Positions 5,680-6,708 of a DNA stretch of 6,708 nucleotides are shown here, one piece after another. The stretch's first letter is position 1. Each line of letters begins with the position of its first letter. The DNA comes from Thermoflexales bacterium (GTDB lineage Bacteria; Chloroflexota; Anaerolineae; Fen-1058), in assembly GCA_017882055.1 (NCBI GenBank), contig JADGQE010000228.1, forward strand, positions 1 through 6,708, read 5' to 3'. Below the pieces are notes generated by a model that searched no databases, was not told where the DNA came from, and was given only the letters and a program-made list of their open reading frames with translations. A program made the position numbers and the translations under genes.

Positions 5680-6708
5680 TCACAGTATAGCCTGATTTGC
5701 CCTAAGAAACAACGTGACCGTTTCAAGGTGATAAGTCTGCGGGAACATGTCCACGGGTTGAACTTCAACCAACTGATAGCCGCTGTCGATCAGCTGGCGG
5801 GCATCCCGGGCCAGCGTCGCCGGATCGCAGCTCACATAGACCAAACGCTTGACCGATCGCTCGATCAACGCCTGAATGACCTGCGGCCCGCAGCCCGCGC
5901 GCGGCGGATCGACCACGGCCGCATCGATCGGCGTGGTTAGTTCCGGCAACACATCCTCGACCAGGCCAACCCGCAAATCGACGTGATCAAACTGCGCCAG
6001 ATTCACGCGCGCATCTTCGATGGCGCTCCGGCTTGATTCGATCCCGATCACCCGATTGGCCTTCGGCGCGATGAAACGGCTGAAGAGACCCACGCCGCAG
6101 TAGGCATCCAGCACCGACTGCCCCTCACGCACATCCAGTTTATCCAGCACCTGATCGATCAACGGCTCGATCAACGCCGTGTTGACTTGAAAGAAACTCC
6201 CGGCTGAGACCTGAAACGTCGCGTCTTTGAGGCGGAGGCTGTAGGCGGGTGGCTGGAAGCTCGAGGAACGCACACTCACTTGATTGGGCCGTGGTTTAGC
6301 AACCGGCTGATTCGCCGCCAGCCACTCCCGAATCGATGGCTCGACAATGTGACACATGTCGATCGGCACGACGCGATGGCTGCGCGCCGCCTGGAAGCCC
6401 GGTCGTCCAGCGGGCGTGAGACTGAACCGCGCTTGATTGCGATACGCCCACGGGTTCGGCGCAGGAATGATGTCACGCACGGGCGCGGCCGCAATCCGGC
6501 CTATCCGCCGCAGCTGCTCACGCACGATATCGGTTTTGAAGCGCAGCTGCGCGGCGTAGTCGATGTGCTGCCAGTGACAACCGCCGCACGCAGTCGCTTC
6601 AAAACCAAAGTAGGGGCAGCGCGGCAGCACGCGATCGGGCGAAGGCTCGATCACTTCCAATACGCGCGCCCGCGCAAAGTGCTCATGCTCTTCGACGATC
6701 TGCACCCG
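5680..6708 (-). CDS. rlmD: RumA/RlmD-type RNA (uracil-C5) methyltransferase, 5'-truncated by window edge
   Basis: SAM-dependent enzyme that methylates C5 of a uridine in RNA. 342 residues are visible; the frame is open to the right edge, and the missing part should hold the start and most of the N-terminal TRAM domain, whose tail seems to be the first residues here. Putative [4Fe-4S] ligands (first visible residue = 1) are C31, C41, C44 and C119. The catalytic domain has FFQVN (172-176), SAM motif VLDAYCGVGLFS (199-210), GIESS (222-226), DPPRAGCG (267-274), nucleophile C294 in VSCDP, and base E329 in HLETV. The C294-E329 spacing of 35 equals that of C389 and E424 in E. coli RlmD as I recall it. 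Two oddities: the first two cluster cysteines are nine residues apart instead of five, and the C119-FFQVN stretch is short. The four cysteines favour RlmD over TrmA, but the exact substrate (23S U1939 or another site) is not proven. The kinase gene follows after 17 bases. Confidence 0.9.
   Translation of the reverse strand, partial: RVQIVEEHEHFARARVLEVIEPSPDRVLPRCPYFGFEATACGGCHWQHIDYAAQLRFKTDIVREQLRRIGRIAAAPVRDIIPAPNPWAYRNQARFSLTPAGRPGFQAARSHRVVPIDMCHIVEPSIREWLAANQPVAKPRPNQVSVRSSSFQPPAYSLRLKDATFQVSAGSFFQVNTALIEPLIDQVLDKLDVREGQSVLDAYCGVGLFSRFIAPKANRVIGIESSRSAIEDARVNLAQFDHVDLRVGLVEDVLPELTTPIDAAVVDPPRAGCGPQVIQALIERSVKRLVYVSCDPATLARDARQLIDSGYQLVEVQPVDMFPQTYHLETVTLFLRANQAIL

Noticed and set aside
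1981..6708. HIP1-type GCGATCGC palindromes suggesting a cyanobacterium
   Set aside because: GATC is frequent, but I did not find the full octamer iterated in the stretches I read, and the gene content does not point to cyanobacteria.

Overview
The window looks like a chromosomal segment of a moderately GC-rich bacterium, most likely Chloroflexota (inference). The support is a membrane-anchored DUF3352-type protein, a GAF-GAF-PAS histidine kinase, an Fe-S cysteine-bearing RumA-type methyltransferase, and spacers filled with short low-complexity repeats. No rRNA, tRNA, phage, transposase or CRISPR signal is visible. Nothing here resembles a defence island or a biosynthetic cluster, and I do not see a convincing new multi-gene system.

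Layout: (1) 3-1814 (+) is the 3' part of a gene for a single-pass membrane protein with a DUF3352-like duplicated extracytoplasmic region; its start lies left of the window. (2) 1815-1953 is a convergent spacer with a strong hairpin that can act as a bidirectional terminator, nested inside a larger array of TAGT-type units in opposite orientation. (3) 1954-3327 (-) is a complete radA. (4) 3328-3412 is a spacer of two tandem low-complexity repeats. (5) 3413-5662 (-) is a complete membrane sensor histidine kinase. (6) 5680-6708 (-) is an RNA m5U methyltransferase of the RumA/RlmD type whose start lies right of the window. No gene-free stretch exceeds 300 bases.

The three minus-strand genes run methyltransferase, kinase, radA. 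The first two are only 17 bases apart, with a strong ribosome binding site between them, and are probably co-transcribed. radA is set apart by a repeat-filled 85-base spacer, and whether it belongs to the same transcript is unclear. The functions (RNA modification, signal sensing, recombination repair) do not form an obvious pathway. No response regulator is adjacent, so the kinase looks like an orphan within this window.

The points most worth a second look are the repeats that bracket radA and supply its last codons and stop, the compact central part of the methyltransferase, and the internal duplication in the DUF3352-like protein.
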